Of a stretch of DNA of 64,000 bases, positions 33,035 to 41,496 are shown one piece after another. The notes below the pieces were generated by a model. The model searched no databases. It had not been told where the DNA came from and saw only the letters and a program-made list of their open reading frames with translations. The first letter of the stretch is position 1, and each line of letters begins with the position of its first letter. The translations under genes were made by a program, and so were the position numbers. The stretch comes from Butyricicoccus pullicaecorum. Its GTDB lineage: Bacteria; Bacillota; Clostridia; Oscillospirales; Butyricicoccaceae. The stretch lies in the NCBI GenBank assembly GCA_018366035.1, contig JAGZIW010000003.1, positions 62,001 through 126,000 on the forward strand, written 5' to 3'.

Positions 33035-33319
33035 ATGACTTTGAAGCCCCTTTCTGATCGCGTTGTGATCAAGATGGTAGAAGCAGAGGAAACTACTGTA
33101 AGCGGTATTATCCTGACCGGTTCTGCAAAGGAAAAGCCGCAGGTTGCGGAGGTTCTGGCCGTAGGTCCCGGCGGCGTTGTAGATGGCAAGGAAGTTGTCA
33201 TGCAGGTCAAGGTCGGTGATAAGGTAATCACCAGCAAGTATTCCGGAACCGAAGTGAAGATCGATGGAGAGGACTTGATCATCGTTCGTCAGAACGATAT
33301 TCTGGCTGTTGTAGAGTAA
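33035..33319 (+). CDS. groES: Co-chaperonin GroES
   Basis: The 94-residue GroES caps the GroEL cavity as a heptamer. It shows the start LKPLSDRVVIKMVEAEETT, a mobile loop region SGIILTGSAKEKPQ (with the usual hydrophobic IIL triplet) and the end DDLIIV-like segment EDLIIVRQNDILAVVE. AGGAGG precedes ATG 33035. It is first in the CIRCE-controlled operon. Confidence 0.98.
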   Translation: MTLKPLSDRVVIKMVEAEETTVSGIILTGSAKEKPQVAEVLAVGPGGVVDGKEVVMQVKVGDKVITSKYSGTEVKIDGEDLIIVRQNDILAVVE

Positions 33320-33394
33320 AATCATGAGCTTTGCTGAAAAACAAATATTTCAGAAACGCTCAAAATGAACGCATATATTGGAGGAGAATTCATT

Positions 33395-35020
33395 ATGGCG
33401 AAGCAGATTCAATTTGGTGAAGAAGCCCGTAAGTCTCTCATGAAGGGCATTGACCAGCTGGCAAATACTGTTAAAATCACAATGGGCCCAAAGGGTCGCA
33501 ATGTAGTTCTGGATAAGAAGTTTGGCGCACCGCTCATTACAAATGATGGTGTAACCATTGCAAAGGATATCGAGCTGGAAGACCCATTTGAGAACATGGG
33601 CGCACAGCTGGTAAAGGAAGTTGCAACCAAGACCAATGATGTTGCAGGTGATGGCACCACCACCGCAACCATGCTGGCACAGGCGTTTATTCAGGAGGGT
33701 CTCAAGAACCTTGCAGCAGGTGCAAACCCGATGGTTATGCGTAAGGGCATGAATAAGGCAGTAGAGACCGCTGTAAGTGCAATTGCAGAACATTCCAAGA
33801 AGGTTGATGGTGCTGCTGACATCGCACGTGTTGCAGCAGTATCTTCTGGCAACGACGAAATCGGCAAGCTGATTTCTGAGGCTATGGAGAAGGTTTCCAC
33901 GGACGGTGTTATCACAGTTGAGGAGTCTAAGACTGCGGAGACCTATTCTGAGGTTGTAGAGGGTATGCAGTTCGACCGCGGTTATGTTACCCCATATATG
34001 GTAACTGATACCGAAAAGATGGAAGCGGTTCTGGACGATGCGCTGGTACTCATTACAGATAAGAAGATTTCTGTCATCGCTGATCTTCTGCCGATCCTTG
34101 AGCAGATTGTAAAGATGGGCCGCAAGCTGCTCATTATTGCAGAGGACATTGAGGGTGAAGCACTGTCTACCCTGATTGTAAACCGTCTGCGCGGCACTTT
34201 CACCTGTGTAGCTGTTAAGGCCCCGGGCTTTGGTGACCGCCGCAAGGAAATGCTCCAAGATATTGCAATCCTGACTGGCGGTACCGTAATTTCTGATGAT
34301 ATTGGCATTGACCTGAAAGATGCAACTCTGGAGATGCTGGGTCAGGCACGTCAGGTCAAGGTAAATAAGGAAACCACCACGATTGTTGACGGTGCTGGCG
34401 ATTCTGAGGCAATTCGCGCACGTGTTGCAACCATTCGCAATGCAATCGAAAATACAACCTCTGAGTTTGACCGTGAGAAGCTTCAGGAGCGCCTCGCAAA
34501 GCTGGCTGGCGGCGTTGCTGTCATCAAGGTTGGCGCTGCAACCGAGGTGGAAATGAAGGAAATGAAGCTGCGTATTGAGGACGCACTCAACGCAACCCGC
34601 GCTGCTGTTGAGGAAGGTATCGTTGCAGGCGGCGGTACTTCTTATGTCAATGCCATTCCGGCAGTCGAAAAGCTTCTGCATGAGGTAGAAGGCGACGAAA
34701 AGACTGGTGTACAGATCATCATGCGTGGTCTGGAAGCTCCGGTTAAGCAGATTGCAGCAAATGCTGGTGTAGATGGTTCTGTTGTACTTGACCGCATCAA
34801 GGCTTCCGGTAAGGCTGGTTATGGATTTGACGCATACAAGGAAGAATTCTGCGATATGATTCCTGCGGGTATTGTTGACCCAACAAAGGTAAACCGTTCT
34901 GCTTTGCAGAATGCAGCTTCTGTTGCAGCAATGGTTCTGACCACAGAGAGCATCGTGGCAGACAAGAAGGAGCCAGCAGCTCCGATGCCGGCAGCTCCGG
35001 ACATGGGCGGCATGTATTAA
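33395..35020 (+). CDS. groEL: Chaperonin GroEL
   Basis: The 541-residue GroEL subunit contains the ATP-binding GDGTTTATMLAQ near residue 86, LGPKGRNV-like MGPKGRNVVLDKKFG near residue 31, the EGIVAGGGTSYV region near residue 407 and a shortened GGM-type C-terminal end (APDMGGMY). TGGAGGAG lies 7 bases before ATG 33395; the extra 10 codons upstream in the open frame contain this site and are not coding. A terminator follows at 35035. Confidence 0.99.
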   Translation: MAKQIQFGEEARKSLMKGIDQLANTVKITMGPKGRNVVLDKKFGAPLITNDGVTIAKDIELEDPFENMGAQLVKEVATKTNDVAGDGTTTATMLAQAFIQEGLKNLAAGANPMVMRKGMNKAVETAVSAIAEHSKKVDGAADIARVAAVSSGNDEIGKLISEAMEKVSTDGVITVEESKTAETYSEVVEGMQFDRGYVTPYMVTDTEKMEAVLDDALVLITDKKISVIADLLPILEQIVKMGRKLLIIAEDIEGEALSTLIVNRLRGTFTCVAVKAPGFGDRRKEMLQDIAILTGGTVISDDIGIDLKDATLEMLGQARQVKVNKETTTIVDGAGDSEAIRARVATIRNAIENTTSEFDREKLQERLAKLAGGVAVIKVGAATEVEMKEMKLRIEDALNATRAAVEEGIVAGGGTSYVNAIPAVEKLLHEVEGDEKTGVQIIMRGLEAPVKQIAANAGVDGSVVLDRIKASGKAGYGFDAYKEEFCDMIPAGIVDPTKVNRSALQNAASVAAMVLTTESIVADKKEPAAPMPAAPDMGGMY

Positions 35021-35034
35021 TTCAAAGCATTTTC

Positions 35035-35072
35035 AAAGGTCAGTCATCTTTTGTGATGGCTGACCTTTTTTT
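35035..35072 (+). terminator. Intrinsic terminator of groESL
   Basis: AAAGGTCAGTCATC and GATGGCTGACCTTT form a long hairpin followed by a T-run. Confidence 0.93.
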
Positions 35073-35230
35073 CTGTTTCTGAATGATTTGATGGACTTTT
35101 GGAATTGTATGCAGTATAATAACCACACAGGACCGTACACATTGTCTTTATGTGAGAGATGACAGGATAACTGTGGTATAAGAAGCATAAAGATATGGGT
35201 ATGATAACATACAGAAACGGAGGGAGGCAT

Positions 35231-35692
35231 ATGTTTACATGGTCAGATAGCGCCTGCTGGATACTGGTGATTGTTCTGGCACTGACTATCGAAGCATTTA
35301 CATTAAATCTCAGTGCAATTTGGTTTGCGGTCGGTGGCGTTGGCAGCTTGATTGCCACAACATTACAATGCTCGGTTCCAGTACAGTGGATTGTGTTTCT
35401 TGTGGTATCCGGTGTTTCTCTCGTCTTGGCTCGCCCTATGGCGGTCAAATTGATTGGAACAAAACGGACAGCGACCAATGCGGACCGAATACTTGGCGAG
35501 CAGGCGATTGTTACCCAAACAATTTCCAACACGTCTGCACAAGGAGAAATTAAAATTATGGGACAGTACTGGACAGCGCGCTCGGCAGATGGCAGTGAGA
35601 TTCCGGAGGGAGCGCTGGTCAGGGTACTCGAGATTGTTGGTGTGAAAGCAATTGTAGAGCCGATTGAAACAGCAGTGCGAAAGGAAGGTTAA
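35231..35692 (+). CDS. NfeD-like membrane protein
   Basis: The 153-residue protein has two to three hydrophobic segments (WILVIVLALTIEAFTL; IWFAVGGVGSLIATTL; WIVFLVVSGVSLVLA) and a C-terminal OB-fold (TLGEQAIV-like RILGEQAIVTQTIS, then GQYWTARSADGSEIPEGALV). NfeD proteins pair with SPFH/stomatin proteins, and the next gene is such a protein only 4 bases later. GGAGGGAGG precedes ATG 35231. The pair probably organises membrane microdomains; function inferred. Confidence 0.92.
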   Translation: MFTWSDSACWILVIVLALTIEAFTLNLSAIWFAVGGVGSLIATTLQCSVPVQWIVFLVVSGVSLVLARPMAVKLIGTKRTATNADRILGEQAIVTQTISNTSAQGEIKIMGQYWTARSADGSEIPEGALVRVLEIVGVKAIVEPIETAVRKEG

Positions 35693-35696
35693 GGTT

Positions 35697-36608
35697 ATGT
35701 TTACGGTTATCTGGTGGATTGCACTTGGACTTGTTTTTTTGTTCATTGCATCTCGTATTTTTGTAATTGTACCACAGGCACATGCGTATATTATCGAACG
35801 TCTGGGCAGCTATCGTGTGACTTGGAGAAATGGTGTGCATTTTAAGCTGCCGATTTTTGAGCATGTGAGACGCAAGGTCACGCTCAAAGAACAGGTAGTT
35901 GATTTTGAACCACAGCCGGTTATCACAAAGGATAATGTTACCATGCAAATCGATACTGTGGTGTATTTCCAAATCACTGACCCGAAGCTTTATACCTATG
36001 GCATTGAAAATCCCATGGCGGCAATTGAAAATTTGACCGCAACCACATTGCGTAATATCATTGGTGATTTGGAGCTTGACCAGACATTGACAAGCCGTGA
36101 CATCATCAACACCAAGATGCGCGCCATTCTGGACGAAGCAACTGACCCATGGGGAATCAAAATCAACCGTGTAGAACTTAAAAATATTATCCCACCAACT
36201 GCTATCCGTGAATCCATGGAAAAGCAAATGAAGGCAGAGCGTGACCGCCGTGAAGCGATTCTGACCGCGGAGGGAGAAAAGCAGTCTAAGATTCTCGTTG
36301 CAGAAGGAGAGAAGGAGTCTATGGTGCTTCGTGCAGAGGCAACCAGACTGGCAAAAATCAAGGAAGCTGAGGGTGAGGCGGAAGCACTTTTGACCGTGCA
36401 GAAGGCGTTCGCAGACTCTATCCGAATGTTGAATGAAGCAGCTCCCACAGATCCCATTATTCGTCTGAAGGCGCTTGAAGCTTTTGCCAAGGCAGCAGAC
36501 GGAAAGGCGACCAAAATTATCATTCCATCTGAAATTCAGGGAATGGCAGGGTTGGCGGCAGGGCTTAAAGAGCTTATTGTAGACCAGCCGCTTGATGAAA
36601 AGAAGTAA
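35697..36608 (+). CDS. SPFH/stomatin-like protein (QmcA/HflK-C family)
   Basis: The 303-residue protein has one N-terminal membrane helix (VIWWIALGLVFLFIASRIFV) and the SPFH core (QAHAYIIERLGSYRVTWRNG, VTMQIDTVVYFQITDPK, LRNIIGDLELDQTLTSRD), then a charged coiled coil (EKQMKAERDRREAILTAEGE) and a C-terminal part. Length and order match QmcA-type stomatins. It forms an operon with nfeD. A strong terminator follows. Confidence 0.95.
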   Translation: MFTVIWWIALGLVFLFIASRIFVIVPQAHAYIIERLGSYRVTWRNGVHFKLPIFEHVRRKVTLKEQVVDFEPQPVITKDNVTMQIDTVVYFQITDPKLYTYGIENPMAAIENLTATTLRNIIGDLELDQTLTSRDIINTKMRAILDEATDPWGIKINRVELKNIIPPTAIRESMEKQMKAERDRREAILTAEGEKQSKILVAEGEKESMVLRAEATRLAKIKEAEGEAEALLTVQKAFADSIRMLNEAAPTDPIIRLKALEAFAKAADGKATKIIIPSEIQGMAGLAAGLKELIVDQPLDEKK

Positions 36609-36614
36609 GGCACA

Positions 36615-36657
36615 AGAAAGAGCGTTCTCACAAATCTTTGGTGAGAACGCTCTTTCT
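36615..36657 (+). terminator. Intrinsic terminator after the SPFH gene
   Basis: AGAAAGAGCGTTCTCAC and GTGAGAACGCTCTTTCT form a 17-bp perfect stem with a short loop. It can work in both directions. Confidence 0.9.
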
Positions 36658-36874
36658 GTTATGGGAAATAAGATCGCGCAGAGTTTGTCTTTTTACAACA
36701 GTGAATTATACAAAACCTAGGTTATATCTATATAAAAACAAAAATCTTCTACAAAAAAACCATGTTCAGAACATTTGTTCTGGATTTACCTATAATTCAT
36801 TTTAAGCCATCTAATCTGACAAAAACCGCCTTGATGAAAGATGGAATGTTTTTAATGCACCTTACAGAAACATT
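36658..36874. other. AT-rich intergenic region with two palindromes, no gene seen
   Basis: I find no gene in this stretch. It is very AT-rich and contains the 10-base palindrome AACCTAGGTT (36714-36723) and the inverted repeat CAGAACATTTGTTCTG (36767-36782). The second contains GAAC-N4-GTTC, the core of Gram-positive LexA boxes, but no SOS gene is adjacent and it lies about 95 bases upstream of the next promoter. Confidence 0.5.
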
Positions 36875-36903
36875 TTGGAAAATTCACAAAAATCGTGTAT
36901 AAT
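36875..36903 (+). promoter_or_regulatory. Sigma-A promoter of the ArsR-family gene
   Basis: TTGGAA (36875-36880) and a perfect TATAAT (36898-36903) are separated by 17 bases, 43 bases before ATG 36947. Confidence 0.75.
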
Positions 36904-36946
36904 AAAAATATGAGTCTATTTGAACCAACAGTGTGAGGTGAGGTGC

Positions 36947-37321
36947 ATGGTCAAAGATACTCTTGTTTGCTGTGAAGAAAATTGTGTGCATTGCAACACG
37001 GTGCAAAATGTACAATGCCAAATGCCCGATGAGCAGGTAACTCGATTGGCATCGGATTTTTTCAAAGCATTTTCTGATAAGACACGGCTGCGGATTTTAT
37101 CTGCATTGGCAATCCATGAATTGTGTGTCTGTGATATCGCAGAGCTTTTAGGTATGACACAATCTGCAATTTCGCATCAGCTGCGTTTTTTGAAGCAGGT
37201 ACGTCTGGTCTCTAACCGAAAAGAAGGCAAAACCGTTTACTACAAATTGTCGGATTCCCATATTGGAACCATTTTGGAGCAGGGCTTCGAACATGTTCAG
37301 GAACCATCTGCTATGCCTTAA
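36947..37321 (+). CDS. ArsR/SmtB-family regulator, CadC-like metal sensor
   Basis: The 124-residue winged-helix protein has the recognition region LLGMTQSAISHQLRFLKQ and wing RKEGKTVYYKLSD. Cys residues are at 8, 9, 13, 16 and 24 in the N-terminal arm and at 60 and 62 in ELCVCD. S. aureus CadC senses Cd/Pb/Zn through Cys7, Cys11, Cys58 and Cys60, the last two in the same ELCVCD motif, so a thiolate metal site is likely. ATG 36947 follows GAGGTGAGGTG; TTG 36920 would add nine residues. No metal-transport gene is next to it, which is unusual for this family. Confidence 0.9.
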   Translation: MVKDTLVCCEENCVHCNTVQNVQCQMPDEQVTRLASDFFKAFSDKTRLRILSALAIHELCVCDIAELLGMTQSAISHQLRFLKQVRLVSNRKEGKTVYYKLSDSHIGTILEQGFEHVQEPSAMP

Positions 37322-37341
37322 AATCTTTGCTGAGATATTTC

Positions 37342-37374
37342 AAAATCACTGGTGAGATGCACTCCGGTGATTTT
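37342..37374 (+). terminator. Probable terminator of the ArsR-family gene
   Basis: AAAATCAC-TGG and CCG-GTGATTTT form a hairpin with T-rich sequence after it (TTTTGCGCTTTT). Confidence 0.7.
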
Positions 37375-37517
37375 GCGCTTTTATTCGATGTTTTTACACA
37401 AATATAACCATATTTCTTGCTGAAAACCGTGAAAAACACTTCCTTATTACAAATGTTGATTGCAAAAATCAAAAAAACAGTATATAATAATCTCTGTATA
37501 TGAAATGGAGGGCTATC

Positions 37518-39356
37518 ATGCTGCATTCTGCTCTGGAACAGATCCTGCCGCGCGTGCAAAAGCCTGCGCGCTATGTTGGCGGCGAATGGGGATCTGTCAC
37601 CAAAGATAAAAATAACATTGACTTACATTTTGCATTCTGCTTCCCAGATGTCTATGAAGTGGGAATGTCTCATTTAGGTTCCCGTATCCTGTATGGTTTG
37701 CTCAATGACCAGAAAAATATCTGGTGTGAGCGTGTATTTGCGCCATGGATTGATATGGAAGCCGAGATGCGCAAGGCTGACATACCGCTCTATGGACTGG
37801 AAAGCGGAACCCCTTTATCTGAATTTGATATTGTCGCTTTCACGCTGCAATATGAATTGTCCTTTACCAACATTCTTAATATGTTGGATTTAGGCGGTAT
37901 TCCCGTACACGCAAAAGATCGACAAGGACTTCAAAACTTAGTCATTGCAGGCGGTCCATGTGCTTATAACCCCGAACCGCTCTGCGATTTTATTGACCTC
38001 TTTCTCATTGGAGATGGAGAAGAAATCATGCTGGACTTGACCAATCTCTATCTCCGCGCCAAAAAGAATGGTCTTACCAAGCAGGAATTTTTGATGGAAG
38101 CGGCACAGATCTCGGGCATGTATGTGCCATCACTCTATGAGATTTCTTATCATACAGATGGAACCATTGCCGGCTGTACGCCCAAATCCGGCGCCCCTGC
38201 CTTTGTACAAAAGCGTATTGTAAAAGATCTGGATACCATGTATTATCCGGATTATTTTGTTGTGCCGTCTACGGATATTGTATTTGACCGCGCTATGATC
38301 GAGTTATTCCGCGGCTGTCCGCGTGGGTGCCGATTCTGTCAGGCGGGGCATACCTATCGCCCGCTGCGCCGAAAGTCCAAGGAAACCCTACTGCGGCAGG
38401 CGGAGGCTGTTCTCAAAAATTCCGGTTATGAAGAGATTTCGCTTTCCTCGCTGTCTACCAGCGACTATGGTGAGCTCGGAGAATTGACTGAATGTATGCT
38501 CGATTACTGTGAGCCGCGACATATCAGTCTGTCTCTGCCATCTCTGCGCGCGGACAGCTTCAGTTCAGAGCTGATGCAGCGTGTGCAGAAGGTTCGCAAA
38601 AGCGGTTTGACCTTTGCTTGTGAAGCTGGCACCCAGCGTCTGCGTGATGTAATCAATAAGAATATTACAGAAGATGATGTGCTGCACGCCTGCGAAATCG
38701 CATTCAAGGGGGGCTGGAACAATGTCAAACTCTACTTTATGATGGGCCTGCCAACCGAAACATCAGAAGACCTAGATGGTATTTCAGACATTTGTAAAAA
38801 GGTCGCTTACTGTTGGCGTATGCATACAGACAACCGTCAGCGCGGTGTAAAAATTACCGCCTCGGCATCTTGTTTTGTTCCAAAGCCGCAGACCCCATTC
38901 CAATGGGACGCACAGAATTCATTGGAAATGCTGCGCGGCAAGCAGGACTATATGAAGAAAATTATGAAAACCAAGAACGTCACCTATAACTGGCACGATG
39001 CAGAGACATCTGTCATGGAGGGTGTGATTGCTCGCGGGGATCGCCGACAGGGACAGGTGATCTATGCAGCATGGAAAAATGGCTGTAAGTTTGATGGCTG
39101 GGATCAGTGTTTCTCTTATGAGAAATGGCAGCAGGCATTTGCTGACTGCGGGCTGGATCCGACGTTTTATTCCTGCCGTCAGCGTCCGATGGACGAAATT
39201 TTCCCATGGGATCATATTGGCTGCGGCACGACCAAGGAATATCTGAAACGTGAATGGGCGCTTTCGCGGGAGGCTGCTATTACAGAAGACTGTATGAAAA
39301 AATGTACAGGCTGCGGTTCTAACCGACTGCTGGAGGGAGGAAAGTGCTGTGTTTAA
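37518..39356 (+). CDS. B12-binding/radical SAM protein, TIGR03960-like
   Basis: The 612-residue protein has an N-terminal B12-binding-like part (HFAFCFPDVYEVGMSHLG) and a radical SAM core with CPRGCRFCQAGHTYRPLRRK near residue 274. The C-terminus has a Cys cluster (CMKKCTGCGSNRLLEGGKCC). It matches the uncharacterised family I know as TIGR03960, whose partner (TIGR03936) is often fused to it or adjacent. Here the partner gene overlaps its end by 8 bases. TGGAGGG lies 5 bases before ATG 37518. Substrate unknown; an RNA or ribosome-related modification is a guess from the usual neighbours (RNase E/G and rplU), which are absent here. Confidence 0.88.
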   Translation: MLHSALEQILPRVQKPARYVGGEWGSVTKDKNNIDLHFAFCFPDVYEVGMSHLGSRILYGLLNDQKNIWCERVFAPWIDMEAEMRKADIPLYGLESGTPLSEFDIVAFTLQYELSFTNILNMLDLGGIPVHAKDRQGLQNLVIAGGPCAYNPEPLCDFIDLFLIGDGEEIMLDLTNLYLRAKKNGLTKQEFLMEAAQISGMYVPSLYEISYHTDGTIAGCTPKSGAPAFVQKRIVKDLDTMYYPDYFVVPSTDIVFDRAMIELFRGCPRGCRFCQAGHTYRPLRRKSKETLLRQAEAVLKNSGYEEISLSSLSTSDYGELGELTECMLDYCEPRHISLSLPSLRADSFSSELMQRVQKVRKSGLTFACEAGTQRLRDVINKNITEDDVLHACEIAFKGGWNNVKLYFMMGLPTETSEDLDGISDICKKVAYCWRMHTDNRQRGVKITASASCFVPKPQTPFQWDAQNSLEMLRGKQDYMKKIMKTKNVTYNWHDAETSVMEGVIARGDRRQGQVIYAAWKNGCKFDGWDQCFSYEKWQQAFADCGLDPTFYSCRQRPMDEIFPWDHIGCGTTKEYLKREWALSREAAITEDCMKKCTGCGSNRLLEGGKCCV

Positions 39357-40017
39357 GGCTCGCATGAAATTTGCCAAGGAAGGCCGTGCAAAATACATTT
39401 CTCATCTGGATCTGATGCACACCATGCAGCGTGCCATGGCACGCTGTGAAATGCCGCTCTGGTTTACAGAGGGATTTAACCAGCATGCGTATGTATCTGT
39501 CGCACTCCCGCTCTCAACCGGCTATTCAGGAGAATGGGAACTGTTGGATTTTAACCTGCTGACTGAGTCGGTTCCAGTTCATGCAGTAGAAGCGCTGAAT
39601 TCTGTATTTCCAGAGGGATTGCGGGCAATTGAGATTTATCCGCTGTCCGACGGTGGTATGCCGCTGCGTGAAATTGCGTGGTCAAAATACCGGATCACAT
39701 GGAGCTTTACAAAAGATGTTCCGGAAGATTTTGTAGAAAATGTATCAGAACTGTTTGCGCGCGATACAATTGAAATCATAAAGCGTTCCAAGCGCGGGGA
39801 AAAACTTGTCAATATGCGCGATTTCTTTACCGAAGTACAGATTTCCGAGGAAAACGGGCAGGTCATCGCCGAGGTAATCACAGCGGCTGGAAACAACAAC
39901 ATGAGTCCGGAATATTTGACCCGTGCCATAGAACAGTATTTGCCGCAGTATACGGACATTCATGCAAGTTATCATCGACTGTGCGTATACAATGAAAAGA
40001 TGCAGGCGTTTCGATGA
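39349..40017 (+). CDS. TIGR03936/DUF2344 radical-SAM-linked protein
   Basis: The 222-residue protein starts with FKARMKFAKEGRAKYISHLD and continues with MHTMQRAMARCEMPLWFTEG and NQHAYVSVALPLSTGYSGEW, the typical DUF2344 pattern. It is always linked to the TIGR03960-type radical SAM protein, here encoded by the overlapping upstream gene. GTG 39349 is preceded by GGAGGGAGG and lies 8 bases inside the upstream gene. Function unknown, presumably a partner of the radical SAM enzyme. Confidence 0.9.
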   Translation: MFKARMKFAKEGRAKYISHLDLMHTMQRAMARCEMPLWFTEGFNQHAYVSVALPLSTGYSGEWELLDFNLLTESVPVHAVEALNSVFPEGLRAIEIYPLSDGGMPLREIAWSKYRITWSFTKDVPEDFVENVSELFARDTIEIIKRSKRGEKLVNMRDFFTEVQISEENGQVIAEVITAAGNNNMSPEYLTRAIEQYLPQYTDIHASYHRLCVYNEKMQAFR

Positions 40018-40037
40018 ATTTTTAGAAAGGGAATCCC

Positions 40038-41462
40038 ATGTCCAAAAATAAAACCGTTGTCACACAAGAACAGATTGCTCATCAATATGAGTATATGCAG
40101 TTCATTGCAAAGATGAATGCAGAAAAGGCACAGGTTTGCGGGCAGCCGCTGCGCGCATTTACACAGACCTTTGGCTGTCAGCAAAATGAGGCAGATACAC
40201 AACAGATTGCCGGTATGCTGGAGGAAATGGGCTATGAACGTGCCGAATGTGCAGAGGACGCCGATGTCATCGTAATCAACACCTGTGCGGTGCGCGAGCA
40301 TGCGGAAAGCCGTGCACTTGGCAATGTTGGGGCACTGTCCCACCTCAAAAAGGCACGCCCTGATATAACCATCTGTCTTTGCGGCTGTATGGTACAGCAG
40401 GACCATATTCCGGAAAAAATCAAAAAAAGCTATCCGCAGGTCGATTTGGTATTTGGAACCCATGCGCTCTGGCGTTTTCCTGAGCTGCTTTATCGCTCTC
40501 TTACGGGAGACAAGCGTATTTTTGATACCAGCGGAGATGCAGCCGGTTATATTGCAGAGGGCTTGCCCGTTCTGCGCGATGGAGGAACCAAAGCGTGGTT
40601 ATCCATCATGTATGGCTGTAATAACTTCTGTACCTACTGTATCGTACCTTATGTACGCGGACGAGAGAGAAGCCGCGCTCCACAGGATATCGTACAAGAA
40701 CTCACGCAATTGGTTGCAGACGGCTACAAGGATATCACCCTGCTCGGTCAAAATGTTAATTCTTATGGCAAGGATCTGGACGAACAAATTGATTTTGCTG
40801 ATCTGCTTGAAAAATTAAATGCAGTTTCAGGTGATTTTCTGCTCCGTTTTATGACAAGTCACCCGAAAGATGCTTCCCACAAGCTGTTTGATACCATGGC
40901 GCACTGCGACAAGGTAGCAAAGCAGCTGCATCTGCCGTTCCAGTCGGGCAGTGATACCGTTCTGCGCCGTATGAATCGCGGCTATACCGCAGCACATTAT
41001 CGTGAACTCATCGCCTATGCACGCAGCAAAATGCCGGAAATCACGCTTTCCAGCGATATCATTGTTGGATTTCCGGAGGAAACCGAGGAGGATTTTGAAA
41101 AAACCCGCCAAATGGTTTCAGAAATTGGATTTGATATGCTGTTTACCTTCTTATATTCCAAACGCAGCGGCACTCCAGCTGCCGAAATGCAGGACGATAC
41201 GCCCCATGCAGTCAAGCAGGCGCGATTTGAACGGCTGCTCCAAACACAGGATATCTGTGTTGAGGCACGTCAAAACGCCTATATGGGCAAGCACCTGCGT
41301 GTACTGGTCGATGGACACAGCAAAGGAAAGGATTACCCGCTCACAGCACGTACAGAAGGTGGTTTATTGGTCTGCTGTGCCGGAGAGTCGCTTGAAATCG
41401 GAAAATTTGCAGACATTGTGATTGAAAAAACCTCTCTGCGCTGTCTATTCGGCAGAGCATAA
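40038..41462 (+). CDS. miaB: tRNA-2-methylthio-N6-dimethylallyladenosine synthase MiaB
   Basis: MiaB adds the methylthio group to i6A37 in tRNA. The 474-residue product has the N-terminal cluster cysteines (TFGCQQNEADT, INTCAVREHAES, LCGCMVQQDH), the radical SAM motif YGCNNFCTYCIVPYVRGRER and a C-terminal TRAM domain. It is first in the run miaB-mutS-mutL-miaA-hfq; miaA makes its substrate. AGAAAGGGA precedes ATG 40038. Confidence 0.97.
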   Translation: MSKNKTVVTQEQIAHQYEYMQFIAKMNAEKAQVCGQPLRAFTQTFGCQQNEADTQQIAGMLEEMGYERAECAEDADVIVINTCAVREHAESRALGNVGALSHLKKARPDITICLCGCMVQQDHIPEKIKKSYPQVDLVFGTHALWRFPELLYRSLTGDKRIFDTSGDAAGYIAEGLPVLRDGGTKAWLSIMYGCNNFCTYCIVPYVRGRERSRAPQDIVQELTQLVADGYKDITLLGQNVNSYGKDLDEQIDFADLLEKLNAVSGDFLLRFMTSHPKDASHKLFDTMAHCDKVAKQLHLPFQSGSDTVLRRMNRGYTAAHYRELIAYARSKMPEITLSSDIIVGFPEETEEDFEKTRQMVSEIGFDMLFTFLYSKRSGTPAAEMQDDTPHAVKQARFERLLQTQDICVEARQNAYMGKHLRVLVDGHSKGKDYPLTARTEGGLLVCCAGESLEIGKFADIVIEKTSLRCLFGRA

Positions 41463-41496
41463 GACTGATTTTATATTTAGAAAAGAAGGAAACCCC

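Noticed and set aside
33350..34681. 443-codon open frame antisense to groEL
   Set aside because: It lies entirely opposite groES/groEL and its composition is that of a shadow frame; no ribosome site or family pattern.
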